Below, one piece after another: positions 52,015 through 61,583 of a stretch of DNA of 64,000 nt (positions are counted from its first letter, which is position 1; each line of letters starts with the position of its first letter). Source of the stretch: Candidatus Saccharimonadota bacterium (lineage in GTDB: Bacteria; Patescibacteriota; Saccharimonadia; Saccharimonadales; Saccharimonadaceae); the NCBI GenBank assembly GCA_905373835.1, contig CAJPUN010000002.1, positions 62,001 to 126,000 on the forward strand. Direction: 5' to 3'. A model generated the notes under the pieces. The model was given only the letters and a program-made list of their open reading frames with translations. It was not told where the DNA came from and made no database searches. The translations under genes were made by a program, and so were the position numbers.

Positions 52015-52611
52015 ATGACACAACATAGCGACCAATCGACAACCCAGTCTACAAATGCTTCACCTCAAACAAAAAAGCCACGGCGCTTCCGTCCACGCCG
52101 TATGACTGTTGTTATGTTGGTAACGATCGTGTTAATTATTGCCTGTATGGCGGCGCTTGCCTTTTTCTATCAGGCCAAGCGAGACACTAAGGAGCTCATG
52201 CGCACCCAAACTGTTATGGGAGATATATTAGCGCGTGCGGCTGACTACTCATCAGGAAAGGCGATATCGTGGGATAACTTTGCAATGGGTAGCGTGTCTG
52301 GTGTTATTGCCACGCAGGCTGAGCGTGAGCAACTACTGGCAAAGAATCCATTCATCAATTGTCCAGGCCAGTGCGATGGTTGGTTGTCGGTGGCTGATGC
52401 TAAACGCCGAGATCAGACAATTGACGAAGGGTTCTCGCCATCACTGTCAACAGAGCGTGTGTTTCTACAGTATGTTCGCGAGGTACTGCAAGATCCAAAC
52501 ACAAAGTGTGCTCTTTGGGATCACGGACCAATCCAAAAGCTGTGTCTATCTCCCAAAACAGGGCGGTATATCTACAATGTCAGCGGGCATGCTCGAGGCT
52601 TGTATGAGTGA
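52015..52611 (+). CDS. Membrane-anchored CPxxC protein, family member 2 (198 aa)
   Basis: The polar, basic N-terminus (residues 1-30) precedes one hydrophobic helix (about 32-52); the remainder should be extracytoplasmic. It contains FINCPGQCDGWLS (CPxxCxxW), GFSPSLSTERVFLQYV, TKCALWDHG and KLCLSPKTGRYIYN. This is the same cysteine order and KTG-x-Y end as the protein at 44783-45334. The start is leaderless, with TATAGT (52003-52008) six bases upstream. It lies between clpP and rpoB with no evident functional link to either. Confidence 0.76.
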   Translation: MTQHSDQSTTQSTNASPQTKKPRRFRPRRMTVVMLVTIVLIIACMAALAFFYQAKRDTKELMRTQTVMGDILARAADYSSGKAISWDNFAMGSVSGVIATQAEREQLLAKNPFINCPGQCDGWLSVADAKRRDQTIDEGFSPSLSTERVFLQYVREVLQDPNTKCALWDHGPIQKLCLSPKTGRYIYNVSGHARGLYE

Positions 52612-52667
52612 GTATAATTATACGCAGATCTTAGTATAGATTTTTGGAATTTCAAACAGGAAAACGC

Positions 52668-52697
52668 TTGACGCACTCGCAGTTCATTCGCTATAAT
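52668..52697 (+). promoter_or_regulatory. rpoBC promoter
   Basis: TTGACG (52668-52673), an 18-base spacer and TATAAT (52692-52697). The predicted transcript has a leader of about 170 bases containing a GC-rich hairpin at 52739-52755 (CTACGCC with GGCGTGG) followed by CGTTTTAG. Confidence 0.82.
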
Positions 52698-52703
52698 GAG
52701 ATG

Positions 52704-52873
52704 TTAATGAAGGTTGTGTAATATGGGTTAGGTGCGGACTACGCCGGTGGCGTGGCGTTTTAGTGTGCGAAAACTTATATTGAGTAAAGCTTCGGTGCCA
52801 CAACAAATGCACGAGCAGGGTTTTGGAGTCCTTACGCGTGCGGATAGATAACAATAATTCAAGAGGAGTTTAC
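52704..52873 (+). promoter_or_regulatory. Long 5' leader of rpoBC with a hairpin
   Basis: About 170 untranslated bases separate the predicted transcription start from the rpoB ATG. CTACGCC (52739-52745) and GGCGTGG (52749-52755) form a tight stem followed by a T run, which could be an attenuator. The stretch ends with an AAGAGGAG Shine-Dalgarno at 52861-52868. rplJ and rplL, the usual upstream genes, are absent. Confidence 0.5.
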
Positions 52874-55800
52874 ATGCCTACACCTACCACGGCAACAGCT
52901 GCTCCATCGCGTGTGTTTTTTACTAGCAATGACACCGCGCTGGCAGTACCCGACTTGCTGGCTCACCAAGAAGAATCCTGGAAGGACTTCGTCGAGACGG
53001 GCCTGAGCGAAATTTTTGCAGAGCTCAACCCAATCGAAGACTATACTGGCCAGAAGCTTGAGCTGCGCTTTAAGGATTATGCCTTTGGCGAGCCCAAGCA
53101 TACAGAGCAGTTTGCGAAAGAAAACAACCTGACTTTCGATGCACCACTGCAAGCCACCGTCGAGCTTATCAACAAGACGACTGGCGAAGTCAAGGAACAG
53201 AGCATCTACATGGGCGACTACCCTTGGATGACGGAGCGCGCGACGTTTATCATCAATGGGACAGAGCGTGTGGTGGTAAGCCAGCTGATTCGGAGTGCTG
53301 GTGTGCTGTTTAGTGCCGACCGCGTGGCAGGGCGCAACCTCTATGGTGCCAAGATGATCCCAGGCCGTGGGGCATGGCTCGAGTTCGAGACCAGCCCATC
53401 GGGTGCAATCTACGTGAAGATCGATCGCCGCCGCAAGATTGCAGCCACCACCTTGCTGCGTGCTCTTGGTATGAGCAAGGTGTCGGCCATTCGCGAGGCC
53501 TTTGCTGATATCGACACCGGTGAGCTGAAGTATATCGAAGCTACGCTTGAGAAGGATCCAGCGCATGGCATCAACGAAGCGTTAATTGAGGTCTATCGCC
53601 GCCTGCGCCCAGGTGATCTCGCTACCGTAGAGAACGCTCGTCAGATGATTGAGCGCATGTTCTTCGACTTTAAGCGTTTCGACTACAGCCGCGTTGGCCG
53701 CTACAAGATCAACCAGCGTCTAGGTGTTGATGTGCCCAATACGGCCGAATATCGCACATTGCAGATGAGTGATTTGATTGGTGTCTTGCGTGAAATTATT
53801 CGCCTTAACAACACCCAAGAGCCAGCTGATGATATCGACTCGCTGAGCAATCGCCGCGTGAAACTGGTTGGCGAGTTGGTGGCGCGCCAGTTCCGCGTTG
53901 GTATGCTCCGGATGCAGCGCAATGCAATGGATCGTATGAGCATGAGTGACCTCGAGACAGTTACGCCAAGCCAGCTGATTAATGCTCGCCCGGTAGTGGC
54001 AGCAGTGCGCGAGTTCTTCGCCAGTAGCCAGTTGAGCCAGCTGCTTGATGAGGTAAACCCACTGTCGGAGCTGAGCCACAAGCGTCGCCTGAGCTCGATG
54101 GGGCCTGGTGGTTTGAGTCGGGAGCGAGCCGGCTTTGAAGTGCGCGATGCTCACCCCACCCACTATGGCCGGATTTGCTCGGTGGAGACACCAGAGGGTG
54201 CCAACATTGGCTTGGTGCTTAACCTCGCCACCTACGCACGTATCAACGAATACGGCTTTATTGAGACACCATACCTCAAGGTAGTTGATGGCCGCGTGAC
54301 TGATGAAATCGTCTACCTCGATGCTTCGCAAGAAGTAACTGAGGTGATTGCCGACGCTGGTGCTCGCCTTAATGAGGATGGCACCTTTGTGCGCGATCGC
54401 GTTAGTGCGCGCAAGTTCCTCCAGCCAGGGCAGGTAGATACCAGCGAAGTCACTTTCATGGACGCTGCGCACAAGCAGATCCTTGGGTCGACCGCGAGCC
54501 TCGTGCCATTTATCGAGAAGAACCGTATTGACCGCAGCTTGACTGGCTCCAACATGCAGCGCCAAGCGGTGCCGCTTTTGCAGCCAGAGTCGCCAACGGT
54601 TGGCACTGGCATTGAGCATGAGGTGGCGCGCAACTCAAGCCAGCTTGTGACGGCCGAGGCTGATGGAGAAGTGATTCGGGCTGATGGCGAAGCAGTCGAG
54701 GTGCGCTATGCTGATGGCGTCAAGCGCTACGACCTGATCCACTTTGCCAAGAGCAATGACGATCGTTGTATCAACCAAAAAGTCCGAGTAACCCGCGGCC
54801 AAACCGTTGCGAAGGGCGACACGCTCATCGAGGGCGCGTCCATTGCCGATGGTGAGCTCGCCCTCGGTAAGGACTTGCTGGTAGCCTTTATGCCGTGGGG
54901 CGGCTACAACATGGACGACGCGGTGATTTTGAGCCGTCGCTTGGTAGAAGATGACACCCTTACCAGTATCAATATCAAGGACTACACCGTCGAGGTGCGC
55001 GAGACAAAGCTTGGTCCAGAAATCGTGACACGCGATATTCCCAATGTGAGTGAGGACAGCCTTCGCCACTTGGATGAGAGCGGTATTGTACAGATTGGCT
55101 CTGAGGTCAAGGCGGGCGATGTTTTGGTCGGCAAGATTACACCAAAGGGTGAGCAGGAGCTCAGCAGCGAAGAGCGCTTGCTGCGTGCAATCTTTGGTGA
55201 AAAGGCTAAAGATGTGCGCGACACCAGCCAGCGCATGAACAATGCTGGTGGCGGCAAAGTCGTTGGCGTCAAGGTATTTAGCCGCGAGAATGGTCACGAG
55301 CTCAAGACGGGCGTATTGATGCAGATTCAGATCTTTGTTGCCCAATTGCGCAAGATCGGTGTGGGTGACAAGATAGCTGGTCGTCACGGTAACAAGGGTG
55401 TATGCGCCCGCGTGATGGCGGTAGAGGATATGCCATACCTGGCTGATGGTACTCCTGTTGATGTCATCCTCAACCCGCTTGGTGTGCCAAGCCGTATGAA
55501 CCTTGGCCAGCTCTTTGAGACGCACCTCGGTATGGCTGCACGAGCACTCGGCTACAAGGTTGCCACACCACCATTCAACGGTGTGCCAGCCGATACCATC
55601 AAGGATGAGCTTGAAAAGGCTGGCATTGCGCGCGACGGCAAGAGCCAACTCTACGATGGTTTGAGCGGCGAGCCATTTGAGGAGCGTACAACAGTCGGCG
55701 TGATGCATATGATCAAACTCCACCACATGGTGAGCGACAAGATTCACGCCCGCAGCACCGGCCCGTACACCATGGTGACTCAGCAGCCACTCGGCGGTAA

Positions 55801-56236
55801 AGCTCAGAATGGTGGTCAGCGCCTCGGAGAGATGGAGGTCTGGGCACTTGAGGCTTATGGTGCCGCAACGACGCTGCAAGAGATGCTAACGATTAAGTCA
55901 GACGACGTGTATGGCCGTGCCAAAGCCTACGAGGCGATCATCAAGAATGAGCCAATTGCTGGGCCAAAGCTGCCTGAGAGCTTTAACGTGCTTGTCAAGG
56001 AGCTGCAAGGCTTGGGCTTGCGTGTTGACCTGCTGGATGAGTCTGATGAGTCGGTCGATGCTGAGCATGTCATTGCTGCTGCGGGCCCTGCCGACAAAAC
56101 CGTTCCGTCTGACGAGAGTGATGACGAAGCAACCTATCTTGATGAATCCGACGGCATTGGCACAATTGCCGATGACAGCGGTATGTCCGTCCAAGATATT
56201 GACACAGTAGAAAACCTAAGCGAGGAGGAAGCCTAA
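52874..56236 (+). CDS. rpoB: RNA polymerase beta subunit (1120 aa)
   Basis: This is the second-largest core RNA polymerase subunit. Markers: LLAHQEESWKDFVETG near the start; the rifampicin region with SQLLDEVNPLSELSHKRRLSSMGPGGLSRERAGFEVRDAHPT (given here only as position about 390-430) and RICSVETPEGANIGL; NMDDAVILSRRL; GDKIAGRHGNKGV; and a C-terminal HMVSDKIHARSTGPYTMVTQQPLGGKAQ-type block. It ends in an acidic tail of about 65 residues (SDESDDEATYLDESD), longer than usual. I chose the ATG at 52874, six bases after AAGAGGAG, over the TTG frame from 52823. rpoC starts one base after the stop. Confidence 0.97.
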   Translation: MPTPTTATAAPSRVFFTSNDTALAVPDLLAHQEESWKDFVETGLSEIFAELNPIEDYTGQKLELRFKDYAFGEPKHTEQFAKENNLTFDAPLQATVELINKTTGEVKEQSIYMGDYPWMTERATFIINGTERVVVSQLIRSAGVLFSADRVAGRNLYGAKMIPGRGAWLEFETSPSGAIYVKIDRRRKIAATTLLRALGMSKVSAIREAFADIDTGELKYIEATLEKDPAHGINEALIEVYRRLRPGDLATVENARQMIERMFFDFKRFDYSRVGRYKINQRLGVDVPNTAEYRTLQMSDLIGVLREIIRLNNTQEPADDIDSLSNRRVKLVGELVARQFRVGMLRMQRNAMDRMSMSDLETVTPSQLINARPVVAAVREFFASSQLSQLLDEVNPLSELSHKRRLSSMGPGGLSRERAGFEVRDAHPTHYGRICSVETPEGANIGLVLNLATYARINEYGFIETPYLKVVDGRVTDEIVYLDASQEVTEVIADAGARLNEDGTFVRDRVSARKFLQPGQVDTSEVTFMDAAHKQILGSTASLVPFIEKNRIDRSLTGSNMQRQAVPLLQPESPTVGTGIEHEVARNSSQLVTAEADGEVIRADGEAVEVRYADGVKRYDLIHFAKSNDDRCINQKVRVTRGQTVAKGDTLIEGASIADGELALGKDLLVAFMPWGGYNMDDAVILSRRLVEDDTLTSINIKDYTVEVRETKLGPEIVTRDIPNVSEDSLRHLDESGIVQIGSEVKAGDVLVGKITPKGEQELSSEERLLRAIFGEKAKDVRDTSQRMNNAGGGKVVGVKVFSRENGHELKTGVLMQIQIFVAQLRKIGVGDKIAGRHGNKGVCARVMAVEDMPYLADGTPVDVILNPLGVPSRMNLGQLFETHLGMAARALGYKVATPPFNGVPADTIKDELEKAGIARDGKSQLYDGLSGEPFEERTTVGVMHMIKLHHMVSDKIHARSTGPYTMVTQQPLGGKAQNGGQRLGEMEVWALEAYGAATTLQEMLTIKSDDVYGRAKAYEAIIKNEPIAGPKLPESFNVLVKELQGLGLRVDLLDESDESVDAEHVIAAAGPADKTVPSDESDDEATYLDESDGIGTIADDSGMSVQDIDTVENLSEEEA

Positions 56237-56237
56237 G

Positions 56238-59200
56238 ATGTCCCACGTGGTAACAGATCACGATATCGCCAATTTTGATGCGGTACGCTTGGCCGTCGCC
56301 AGCCCCGAGGATATCCTCAAGTGGAGCTACGGCGAAGTCACCAAGCCGGAGACAATCAACTATCGAACCCAGAAGCCTGAGCGCGATGGCCTGTTTTGTG
56401 AGCGGATTTTTGGCCCAGTCAAAGATATCAACCCACACGACAGCAAGCTCAAGGGTGTGCGCAGCCGCGAAGCTGCAGTAGACAAGAATGGCGAGCTTGT
56501 CACCAAGTCGATCGTGCGTCGCGAGCGGATGGGGCACATTAGCTTGGCCACCCCTGTTGCGCATATTTGGTTTATGCGCGGCACGCCCAGTGCAATGAGC
56601 CTTTTGCTCGGCATTACGGTGCGTAACCTCGAGAAGATCGCCTACTTTGCTACCTATGTCATCCTCGACGTCGACGCCGAAACACGCGACGCTTATTTGG
56701 CTGATCTTGAGGCAGAGACCGAGGCAGCACGTGCCGCCATTAAAATTCGCTTCCAGCGCGAAGCTGAGGCTGATGGGGCAGATGTGAAGGCGCTTGCCGA
56801 GCAGCAAACGCGCGAGTACGAAGAGCTTGAGGCAACCTACAGCCAAAAGAAAGCCCAGCTCGAGAGCCTGCAAAAGTGCGCCCTCCTGAGCGACACCGAC
56901 TACCGTAACCTGCCCGAAGAGTACGAAGAGCTCATTAAGGTTGGTATGGGTGGTGATGCACTCAAGGCGCTCCTTGATGATATTGACCTCGATACCCTCA
57001 TTGCCAATCTGCAAGAAGAAGTTGAAGGGGCACGCGGCCAACGCGAGAAAAAGCTACTCAAGCGCCTCAAAGTGCTGGAGGGTATGCAGGCAGCGGGCAT
57101 TAAGCCATCAAGCCTGTGCATGACGGTTCTGCCGGTCATCCCACCAGACTTGCGGCCAATGGTAGCCCTGAGTGGTGGGCGCTTTGCAACGAGCGACCTC
57201 AACGACCTCTATCGCCGCGTCATTAACCGTAATAACCGCCTCAAGAAGCTCATCGAGCTCAATGCACCAGAGGTAATCCAGCACAATGAGAAGCGCATGC
57301 TGCAAGAGGCCGTTGATAGCTTGATCGACAACTCGGCTGCTCGTGGTGGTCGTGCCGTCAATGCAACTGGTGGGCGCCGCCGCCTTAAGAGTATTAGCGA
57401 TATGCTTAAGGGTAAGCAAGGGCGCTTTCGCCAGAACTTGCTGGGTAAGCGTGTCGACTACTCAGGCCGTTCGGTCATCGTGGTGGGCCCGAAGCTCAAG
57501 ATCCACCAGTGTGGCCTACCAAAGCAGATGGCGATCGAGCTCTTCAAGCCATTTGTTATCAGCTGGCTCATTAAGGGCGATTATGCACACAACATCCGGA
57601 GTGCAACGCGCCTAATTGAGGCAGGCGAAGCGGTCGTATGGGACGCGCTGGATGAGGTAATCAAGGGCAAGTACGTCTTGCTCAACCGTGCGCCATCGCT
57701 GCACCGCTTGAGTATCCAAGCCTTCCAGCCAAAGCTGGTTGAAGGCAAAGCGATTCAGCTTCACCCACTCGTTGCCAACGGCTTTAATGCTGACTATGAT
57801 GGCGACCAGATGGCTGTCCACTTGCCGCTCAGTGCTGAGGCGCAGGCCGAAGCACGCGAGCTGATGAGTGCCGTCAATAACCTGCTGAAGCCTGCCGATG
57901 GGAGCCCAGTCCTCAGTATCGACCAGGACGTGGTGCTCGGCAACTACTACCTCACATATGAGAAGCCTTCGGCTCAGACTGATACTGTCGCTGTCTTTGC
58001 CGACAGCCGGGCTGCTGAGCTCGCCTACGACATGGGCAAGCTCCACTTGCAGAGCCCAATCCGCATTCGAGCCAAGGGTGAAATCCGAACGACCACTCTA
58101 GGGCGTGTCTTCTTCAACGAAATCCTGCCAGAGGACTTCCCCTACAACAACAACGTCCAGACCAAGAAGGAGCTCAAGCGGGTGCTGGGCCAGATCTTCG
58201 AGCGCTATGGCGCTGCCGAGACTGCTATCACTGCCGACCGCATGAAGGGCTTGGCCTTCCGCTTTGCTACTACTGCTGCGGTATCGACTGGCATGGAAGA
58301 CTACCTCAGCTTCGACGAGATTGCCGACTTTGTGGCTGAGGGTGACGCACGTTCTGCTGCAATCTCGGAGCAGCTCGACCAAGGGCTCATTACCGAGGAC
58401 GAGCGCTACACATTGACCGTCAATAACTGGCGCACCGTCGACCGCAAGGTAGAAGACTTCTTACGCAGCCAATTGGCTCACATGGACACCTCTGTCGCAA
58501 CGATGGTGAACTCTGGTGCTCGTGGTAGTGTTAACAATATTAAGCTAGCCAGTGCGATGATCGGTATCCAGGTGGATGCTGCTAACCGCGAGATTGAGCT
58601 GCCAGTGCGTAGCAACTTCAAGCGAGGGTTGTCGAGCCTGGAGGCCTTCGTGGCAACGCGTGGTGCTCGTAAGGGGCTGATCGATACCGCCCTCAAGACG
58701 GCCGACTCTGGTTATCTCACGCGTCGCTTGGTCGACGTCTCGCAGGATGTCTTTACCGTTGAGGACGAAGAGGGTGACGACGATGGCTTCACTATCTACC
58801 GCAATGAGTCCGAGGAGACAATGATCGAGTTTGGTAACCGCTTGTTTGGCCGCTACACCGCCGAAGCAGTACCGGGCCACCTCGACCGCGACCAGCTCAT
58901 TACACGCGAGATTGCCAACGCCATCGAGGCAGATCAGTCGATCGACCAAGTACGTATCCAGTCTGTCCTCTCTACAAAGAACTTGCACGGTATTCCACGC
59001 AAGAGCTACGGGATCGACATGGCAACAGGCCAGCTGGTCGATGGTTCGCAGCCAGTTGGTGTTATCGCTGCGCAGTCGGTCGGTGAGCCAGGCACGCAGC
59101 TGACGCTCAATACCTTCCATAGCTCTGGTGTTGGTGGGTCAGACATCACCCAGGGTCTGCCGCGTGTCGAAGAGCTCTTTGAGGCACGTAACCCGAAAGG

Positions 59201-60110
59201 TCAGGCCTACGTCACAGAAGTCGCTGGTTTGGTCGATATCTGGGAAGATGGCAAGAAGTACGTTGTACAGGTCACGCCGCAAGCAGGTAAGGTAGAGCGT
59301 ATGCCGCTCGATGGCCGCATGGTGATGGTGCAATCGGGCAGTAAGGTGAAGGTTGGCGACGTCATTGCGTCATTCGACGATGGCACGCAGCCACTTACTG
59401 CACCATTTGATGGAGTGGTTGAGTCCACTGGTGACTCGCTTGTCCTCACAGGCAATGCGACAGCACCAGTCCGCTACGAGATTCCTGGCACGATGTACCT
59501 CGTCGTCAAGCCAGGCGATATGGTCGAGCCAGGCGATCGCCTGACACTTGGTTCACTCAACCTGCACGACCTCATGCGCCTCAAGGGCACAGAGGCAACC
59601 CAGCGCTACATCATCAACGAAGTGCTCCGCATCTATGCTGCGCAGGGCCAGGATGTGGCCGGCAAGCACCTTGAGATCATCGTCCGGCAGATGTTTAGCC
59701 GGGTGCAAATTGATGATCCAGGCGACAGCACCTTCGTCATGGGTGACATCATCTCCAAGGCATCAGTGGTTGATGCCAACAAGGAGCTCGTTGCCCAGGG
59801 CAAGACGCCAGCCCAGTATGCACAGCTGCTGCTTGGTATCACCAAGGTGAGTATCTGGAGTGATAGCTGGCTGTCTGCTGCGTCGTTCCAAGACACGACT
59901 CGCGTGCTGATCAACGCTGCCACCAGTGGCCGCGCCGACCACCTCAAGGGTCTTAAGGAGAACGTCATCATCGGCAACAAAGTGCCGGTCGGTACGGGTG
60001 CACACCCCCTGCCGCTCGAGGAGAATGACTCTCCAGAGGATGAGTTTGTCACCGAAGCCCAGGCCGAAGAAGCCGAGCCAGAAGTGACAATTGCTACTGA
60101 CGAGCTGTAG
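56238..60110 (+). CDS. rpoC: RNA polymerase beta' subunit lacking both zinc-site cysteine sets (1290 aa)
   Basis: This is the largest core subunit and carries the catalytic Mg site: NADYDGDQ at about 517-524 (canonical NADFDGDQ, with Tyr for Phe). The bridge helix, trigger loop and switch regions are recognisable (GARKGLIDTALKTADSGYLTRRLVDV; GEPGTQLTLNTFH). Unusually, the N-terminal zinc domain is replaced: after FCERIFGPVKD comes INPHDSKLKGVRSREAAVD with no cysteine until well past RRERMGHI. The second zinc site also has no cysteines (VEDEEGDDDGF and SVLSTKNLHGIPRKSYG). A charged insertion of about 60 residues follows residue 150, as in some Actinobacteria. The C-terminus is acidic. A strong bidirectional terminator follows. 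Confidence 0.97.
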   Translation: MSHVVTDHDIANFDAVRLAVASPEDILKWSYGEVTKPETINYRTQKPERDGLFCERIFGPVKDINPHDSKLKGVRSREAAVDKNGELVTKSIVRRERMGHISLATPVAHIWFMRGTPSAMSLLLGITVRNLEKIAYFATYVILDVDAETRDAYLADLEAETEAARAAIKIRFQREAEADGADVKALAEQQTREYEELEATYSQKKAQLESLQKCALLSDTDYRNLPEEYEELIKVGMGGDALKALLDDIDLDTLIANLQEEVEGARGQREKKLLKRLKVLEGMQAAGIKPSSLCMTVLPVIPPDLRPMVALSGGRFATSDLNDLYRRVINRNNRLKKLIELNAPEVIQHNEKRMLQEAVDSLIDNSAARGGRAVNATGGRRRLKSISDMLKGKQGRFRQNLLGKRVDYSGRSVIVVGPKLKIHQCGLPKQMAIELFKPFVISWLIKGDYAHNIRSATRLIEAGEAVVWDALDEVIKGKYVLLNRAPSLHRLSIQAFQPKLVEGKAIQLHPLVANGFNADYDGDQMAVHLPLSAEAQAEARELMSAVNNLLKPADGSPVLSIDQDVVLGNYYLTYEKPSAQTDTVAVFADSRAAELAYDMGKLHLQSPIRIRAKGEIRTTTLGRVFFNEILPEDFPYNNNVQTKKELKRVLGQIFERYGAAETAITADRMKGLAFRFATTAAVSTGMEDYLSFDEIADFVAEGDARSAAISEQLDQGLITEDERYTLTVNNWRTVDRKVEDFLRSQLAHMDTSVATMVNSGARGSVNNIKLASAMIGIQVDAANREIELPVRSNFKRGLSSLEAFVATRGARKGLIDTALKTADSGYLTRRLVDVSQDVFTVEDEEGDDDGFTIYRNESEETMIEFGNRLFGRYTAEAVPGHLDRDQLITREIANAIEADQSIDQVRIQSVLSTKNLHGIPRKSYGIDMATGQLVDGSQPVGVIAAQSVGEPGTQLTLNTFHSSGVGGSDITQGLPRVEELFEARNPKGQAYVTEVAGLVDIWEDGKKYVVQVTPQAGKVERMPLDGRMVMVQSGSKVKVGDVIASFDDGTQPLTAPFDGVVESTGDSLVLTGNATAPVRYEIPGTMYLVVKPGDMVEPGDRLTLGSLNLHDLMRLKGTEATQRYIINEVLRIYAAQGQDVAGKHLEIIVRQMFSRVQIDDPGDSTFVMGDIISKASVVDANKELVAQGKTPAQYAQLLLGITKVSIWSDSWLSAASFQDTTRVLINAATSGRADHLKGLKENVIIGNKVPVGTGAHPLPLEENDSPEDEFVTEAQAEEAEPEVTIATDEL

Positions 60111-60122
60111 GGAATAGCTAGT

Positions 60123-60172
60123 CTATACAAAAGAGCCCCACTAGAGAAAGTGGGGTTTCTTTTTTTGTATAG
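60123..60172. terminator. Bidirectional intrinsic terminator after rpoC
   Basis: CCCCACT (60136-60142) pairs with AGTGGGG (60149-60155), extended outward by CTATAC...GTATAG arms with A and T runs, serving rpoC and the convergent flavoprotein gene. Confidence 0.92.
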
Positions 60173-60207
60173 CAGTAATACTCTGATGCTAGTATGATTA
60201 AAAGTAA

Positions 60208-61518
60208 TTACGTGCGATCACTAATGTGTGCCAACACGCGGGCTGCTGCTTGGACTCCGCTTACTGCAGCACCCTCGAGGTGGGGCGCTTTCATATAGTC
60301 TCCGGCCAGAAAGACACCTGGTGGGAGTCCATCTTCAAATCGTGCGGCAGTTGTTCGTGTCACGCTGCCGACATCAAATACTGGAATTGCAGTATCCCAT
60401 CGCACGACGTCTACCACCTCGCCACGACGTGCAGCGTCAGCTACGGATGGCAAGTTCATTCTAGTCAGCTGGTTGACAAGTTCTCGCTGGAGATGCTGCC
60501 GTTCTAGGCTACCTTGCGCCCGCCAATAGAATCGAATATATGCAGGCTTGCTCTTTGTCTGAATTACTTTAATTGCGACAAGTGGTGTGACATATTCACT
60601 TGAAATGACAATCGTTCGATTGCCAACACCAAGGTCGTCAGAAACGGACGTTTTAATTATGCCGACTGTGACCGAACTATAGTCAATTGCTCTCAGACTT
60701 TTGCTGCAATGCAGGCTGCCGCCTGTCAGGATACGAATTGCATCTTGTGCAGGTGATGCGACAACAACAGATTTAGCGCTAAATGTACCTTGTGATGTAT
60801 CGACCCGATAGAGGTGGTGGCTTTCAGCACGGACTGCATCAACCTGTGTATTTAATACATGAGGTACCTTATCGCCGATTGCGGATGGCAGACTACTCAT
60901 TCCAGAAGGTAGACGATAGAAATGCCGGTCTTCCATGACGCCCTTAATAATTGGAGGCACCAGTCCGCGTGATGTATGTGCACAATCCCAGAAGAATAGT
61001 GCGCGCACCATTGGCTCGAGCACATTTTGGTATGCCTCTTTCCCAAACGCCTTTTCTCCCCATGTTACAACAGTTTCATTATCAAATCGTTTTAATTCGC
61101 GTGTAATAGCTGGTGTTGTCAGCCGCTTTGCATCAAAGAGCATAGAAACGACTCCGCGTAGTGCGCGTAACTTGCCAGCGCGAGATAACGACGGCGAGGC
61201 TTTGAGCGCGCTCAACGGCCAAATTGGGCCAAGCGGCTTCGTAGGACGATAGAGCCATGTCTCTTGGCTGTCCTTCTGAGAGGAAGCATCCATACCGCAA
61301 TCTTTGACGAGTTTGTGGGCAGTCTCATAAAAACCAGCAAGAAATGATGCACCGGTTTCGATAGTGACGTCTTCATCATAGAAAGACCGTATGCGCCCGC
61401 CAAGACGATCATTCTTTTCAAGCACTTTGACATGCAACCCACTATCTGTGAGATGTGCGGCGCAGGTTAACCCTGCCATGCCTCCGCCAATGACGATGCA
61501 GTCGTAGGATGTGTTCAT
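60208..61518 (-). CDS. FAD-dependent amine oxidase / desaturase-like flavoprotein (436 aa)
   Basis: The N-terminal dinucleotide-binding motif is DCIVIGGGMAGLTCAAHL, followed by VLEKNDRLGGRIRS, the GG-doublet typical of the amine oxidase / protoporphyrinogen oxidase / phytoene desaturase superfamily. The C-terminal FAD-closing motif is PPGVFLAGDYMKAPHLEGAAVSGVQAA. The middle is the variable substrate domain (about 110-320). No carotenoid or heme genes are nearby, so the substrate is unknown. TATCAT (61530-61525) lies six bases before the ATG. The gene converges on rpoC with a shared terminator. Confidence 0.85.
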   Translation of the reverse strand: MNTSYDCIVIGGGMAGLTCAAHLTDSGLHVKVLEKNDRLGGRIRSFYDEDVTIETGASFLAGFYETAHKLVKDCGMDASSQKDSQETWLYRPTKPLGPIWPLSALKASPSLSRAGKLRALRGVVSMLFDAKRLTTPAITRELKRFDNETVVTWGEKAFGKEAYQNVLEPMVRALFFWDCAHTSRGLVPPIIKGVMEDRHFYRLPSGMSSLPSAIGDKVPHVLNTQVDAVRAESHHLYRVDTSQGTFSAKSVVVASPAQDAIRILTGGSLHCSKSLRAIDYSSVTVGIIKTSVSDDLGVGNRTIVISSEYVTPLVAIKVIQTKSKPAYIRFYWRAQGSLERQHLQRELVNQLTRMNLPSVADAARRGEVVDVVRWDTAIPVFDVGSVTRTTAARFEDGLPPGVFLAGDYMKAPHLEGAAVSGVQAAARVLAHISDRT

Positions 61519-61583
61519 ATATCTATGATATCACTAAGTTTAAATAAGTTAGTGTAGTGTCAGCTATATGTGCAATCAACGTA

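Noticed and set aside
53720..54619. Long minus-strand frames inside rpoB (also 54635-55879) and inside rpoC (58545-59120)
   Set aside because: They lie wholly within strongly conserved coding sequence and are antisense shadows with no family likeness.
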